In this document: positions 62,297-64,000 of the stretch, one piece after another | How the letters are laid out: each line of letters opens with the position of its first letter | Numbering within the stretch: position 1 is the stretch's first letter | Origin: Flavobacteriales bacterium 33_180_T64 | GTDB taxonomy: Bacteria; Bacteroidota; Bacteroidia; Flavobacteriales; Flavobacteriaceae | Direction: 5' to 3' | DNA length: 64,000 nt | NCBI GenBank assembly: GCA_002162685.1 | Contig: MAAQ01000018.1 | Coordinates: 62,001-126,000, forward strand | Notes under the pieces: model-generated | What the model was told of the DNA's origin: nothing | The model's database searches: none | Seen by the model: the letters and a program-made list of their open reading frames with translations, nothing else | Made by a program: the position numbers and the translations under genes

Positions 62297-63871
62297 TTAG
62301 TTTACTTGTAATTTTATGATACGACCGTTTTTCTTTCGTTCTCCTAGTAAAAATAAACTTTGATTATTGATATTGATAACACCATTATTGACTTTGTAAT
62401 AGACTTTTGATTCTTTATCATCAATTAATTTTTTGTAATCAAAATTGCCGTCTCCATCAATAGAAATCGCGTAGAGATTTGATCTTTTTGATGATGTTTG
62501 TTTAAATGAAATACGATCTGCACTTAGTTTTTTTACATTGTCAGAACAATTGATAAAAAAGTAAGTAGATTCATTTACAGGTAAACTTGTATACGAACTA
62601 TTTACAGTTCCTACTTGTGCTTTATTAATATTTCTTGCCCATTTTAAATTACCTTGAGCGTCTAATCGCATAGCCATAATGTCATTATAATGATAAACAG
62701 TACGCGTACTCATGCTTCCGTTAGCACCCATTGAAGTATGTGTTGTAATAAAGAATTCTTCAGCATTAATAACAATATCATTATTGGCCATTAAGTACAC
62801 GCCTTTAAAATCGATATTATTAATTCCTTTTGCTTTTTTTCGTTTCTTTTTACCCTCTCTATTTCCATATTTGTCGGTAAGGAATTCATTAGAAAAATCA
62901 TTAAACTTATTAAAATTTGTTTGTAATGTCTTTGGATCTAAATCATAAATACATACACCGTTTAGTTTATATTCTTCTTTGTTTCCAAAAAAACCAACAC
63001 AAGCCAAACGCTCACTGTTTTTGACTAAATACAAAGATTCTATGTATTTGTCTTCGCTTTTAAAACTAATACTTTGTTCGCCTTCTGCATTAATTTTATT
63101 TAACTCATAATGATAGTTTACTTTACCTTTCTTTTTCGATTTTCTTTTTCCGCCTTCGTAAGCTTTTCCTAGAAAATATATAGTGCCATCTTCACCATCT
63201 ACTTGAAAACTTTTGTAAACAAATAATTTATCCTTAATATCTTTAACGATAAGTTTATCATAAACTTGTTCGAAATTATCATTGAAAACAAAAACCTTAT
63301 GAGTTTCTTTTTCTTTGTTTTTAAAGTCAAAATTTATTGCGAAAAACTTTTTATTTGCAGACATGATAACTTCTCCCATATGATTACCATCAGCTTGGCT
63401 AAATCCATTATCGAAGAAAAATGGAAATATCATAACACCGAAATATTTTTTCACATTATCTTCAGAAAAATCAAGAAGCGTTTTATTAGAGAAACTTAAT
63501 GTGTTTAAATCGGAAGACGCTACATTAATAGCAATCTTATCTTCTTTTTTTAGCGTTTCAACTTCAATAAGATGTAATTGATTATCTTTTAGAAAAGCAT
63601 TTCTAATCGTTTTATTTTTTACTTCATAATTTAATTCTTTTATAAGCTTTAGGTTGTTATCAAAATACTGGATGTAATAACCTTTTAATCTTCCAAAACC
63701 TGCATAATAAGATCTAATAGTCACAATACCACCATTATCGGCTTCTAGACTGAAACTTAGAAATGAATGTTTCTTTTTGTCTTTAAAAATGTCACTTTTC
63801 GTGATCGAAATGTCTTGAGCAAAAGACATGGTTACTAAAAATAGTAATGTAATAGTTAAGAGTTTTTTCAT
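62297..63871 (-). CDS. Large exported protein of unknown function, beta-rich
   Basis: 524 residues with a signal peptide (1-19, cut near MSFAQ). The mature chain is mainly beta strands with repeated turns such as VFVFNDNFEQVYDKL, IYFLGKAYEGGKRK, CIYDLDPKTL, AMRLDAQGNLKWARNIN and YAISIDGDGNFDYKKL. This rhythm suggests a beta-propeller, but no WD, Kelch or NHL signature is clear. It contains two very basic stretches (KSKKKGK, KKKRKKAKG). Such propeller-like exported proteins are common in Bacteroidota surface and gliding systems, though no T9SS tail is seen. I do not recognise a family. Transcription ends at a strong terminator. Confidence 0.7.
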   Translation of the reverse strand: MKKLLTITLLFLVTMSFAQDISITKSDIFKDKKKHSFLSFSLEADNGGIVTIRSYYAGFGRLKGYYIQYFDNNLKLIKELNYEVKNKTIRNAFLKDNQLHLIEVETLKKEDKIAINVASSDLNTLSFSNKTLLDFSEDNVKKYFGVMIFPFFFDNGFSQADGNHMGEVIMSANKKFFAINFDFKNKEKETHKVFVFNDNFEQVYDKLIVKDIKDKLFVYKSFQVDGEDGTIYFLGKAYEGGKRKSKKKGKVNYHYELNKINAEGEQSISFKSEDKYIESLYLVKNSERLACVGFFGNKEEYKLNGVCIYDLDPKTLQTNFNKFNDFSNEFLTDKYGNREGKKKRKKAKGINNIDFKGVYLMANNDIVINAEEFFITTHTSMGANGSMSTRTVYHYNDIMAMRLDAQGNLKWARNINKAQVGTVNSSYTSLPVNESTYFFINCSDNVKKLSADRISFKQTSSKRSNLYAISIDGDGNFDYKKLIDDKESKVYYKVNNGVININNQSLFLLGERKKNGRIIKLQVN

Positions 63872-63937
63872 TCTTTGATTAAATTTTGAAATTGAAAAAT
63901 AATAATTTTAATGGTTTCGTGTAGGAAATTTTTCTAA

Positions 63938-64000
63938 TTATTCTACTTTTATTTTTACACCTTCACTATGACTACTAAACTCTGGAGCATACATACTTTG
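63938..64000 (-). CDS. 3' end of a protein gene (partial)
   Basis: A minus-strand frame open from 64000 ends at TAA (63940-63938) and gives 20 residues, SMYAPEFSSHSEGVKIKVE at its end. It is too short to name a family. Its position 66 bases before the large exported protein gene, in the same direction, suggests it is the preceding gene. Confidence 0.45.
   Translation of the reverse strand, partial: QSMYAPEFSSHSEGVKIKVE

Noticed and set aside
1-64000. tRNA, rRNA, CRISPR arrays, insertion sequences or prophage
   Set aside because: No cloverleaf-like segments, regularly spaced direct repeats, transposase or phage motifs were seen by eye; a tool search would be needed for a firm negative.

Overview
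The window looks like the chromosome of a marine-type member of the Flavobacteriaceae (Bacteroidota). The evidence is low G+C, almost no Shine-Dalgarno sequences, repeated TAnnTTTG boxes (the Bacteroidota -7 promoter element) just upstream of starts, a type IX secretion sorting tail on one large secreted protein, many lipoproteins, and family content typical of this group (TypA, DUF389, PafA phosphatase, HPRT-adenylate kinase fusion, GbsR/MarR regulator, DUF2071, DUF1343/NamZ). I saw no rRNA, tRNA, CRISPR array, insertion sequence or prophage. The genus cannot be fixed from the sequence alone.

Layout. 1-306 is the 3' end of typA with its terminator. 474-13487 is a surface-polysaccharide locus: methyltransferases, GT2 and GT4 glycosyltransferases, a polyprenol-phosphate GT2 paired with a GT-C-like membrane protein, a FemAB/GNAT-like N-acyltransferase, a DegT-type sugar aminotransferase, two tandem Wzx flippases, a left-handed beta-helix acyltransferase and an FdtA-type 3,4-ketoisomerase. 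The ketoisomerase, aminotransferase and acyltransferase suggest a dTDP-3-amino-3,6-dideoxyhexose that is N-acylated and built into a lipid-linked glycan. The locus ends beside a secreted parallel beta-helix protein.

15214-30000 holds housekeeping and envelope genes: ftsE, a TPR protein plus outer-membrane barrel operon, an amidohydrolase lipoprotein, a YkgJ zinc/iron-cluster protein, a fatty acid hydroxylase, NamZ, a LolC/E-type permease and a cysteine synthase. 30204-37440 starts with an unusual 1344-residue secreted protein that joins FG-GAP/ASPIC repeats to a vanadium-haloperoxidase-like domain and a T9SS tail. It is followed by SprT, mannose-1-phosphate guanylyltransferase and a DUF389 protein. 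37442-47082 holds mlaFE, pafA, a secreted nuclease, a KAS III-methyltransferase-GT2 operon and gcvP.

48019-54241 is the most distinctive region. A GbsR/MarR regulator is followed, all on the minus strand, by DoxX, DUF2071, a methyltransferase, a four-helix membrane protein, a second methyltransferase, a TIGR01777 SDR, a second DUF2071, an ECF sigma factor and a small zinc-finger anti-sigma protein. Two inverted repeats with the same architecture (ACTTTCA-N8-TGAAAGT) lie in front of the regulator and in front of doxX, so this looks like a self-regulated operon of unknown function.

54355-64000 holds an M3 peptidase, purEK, a natural HPRT-adenylate kinase fusion, obg, a GC-richer structured repeat, a DUF4136 lipoprotein, a hydrolase remnant, a DoxX protein and a large secreted protein of unknown function.
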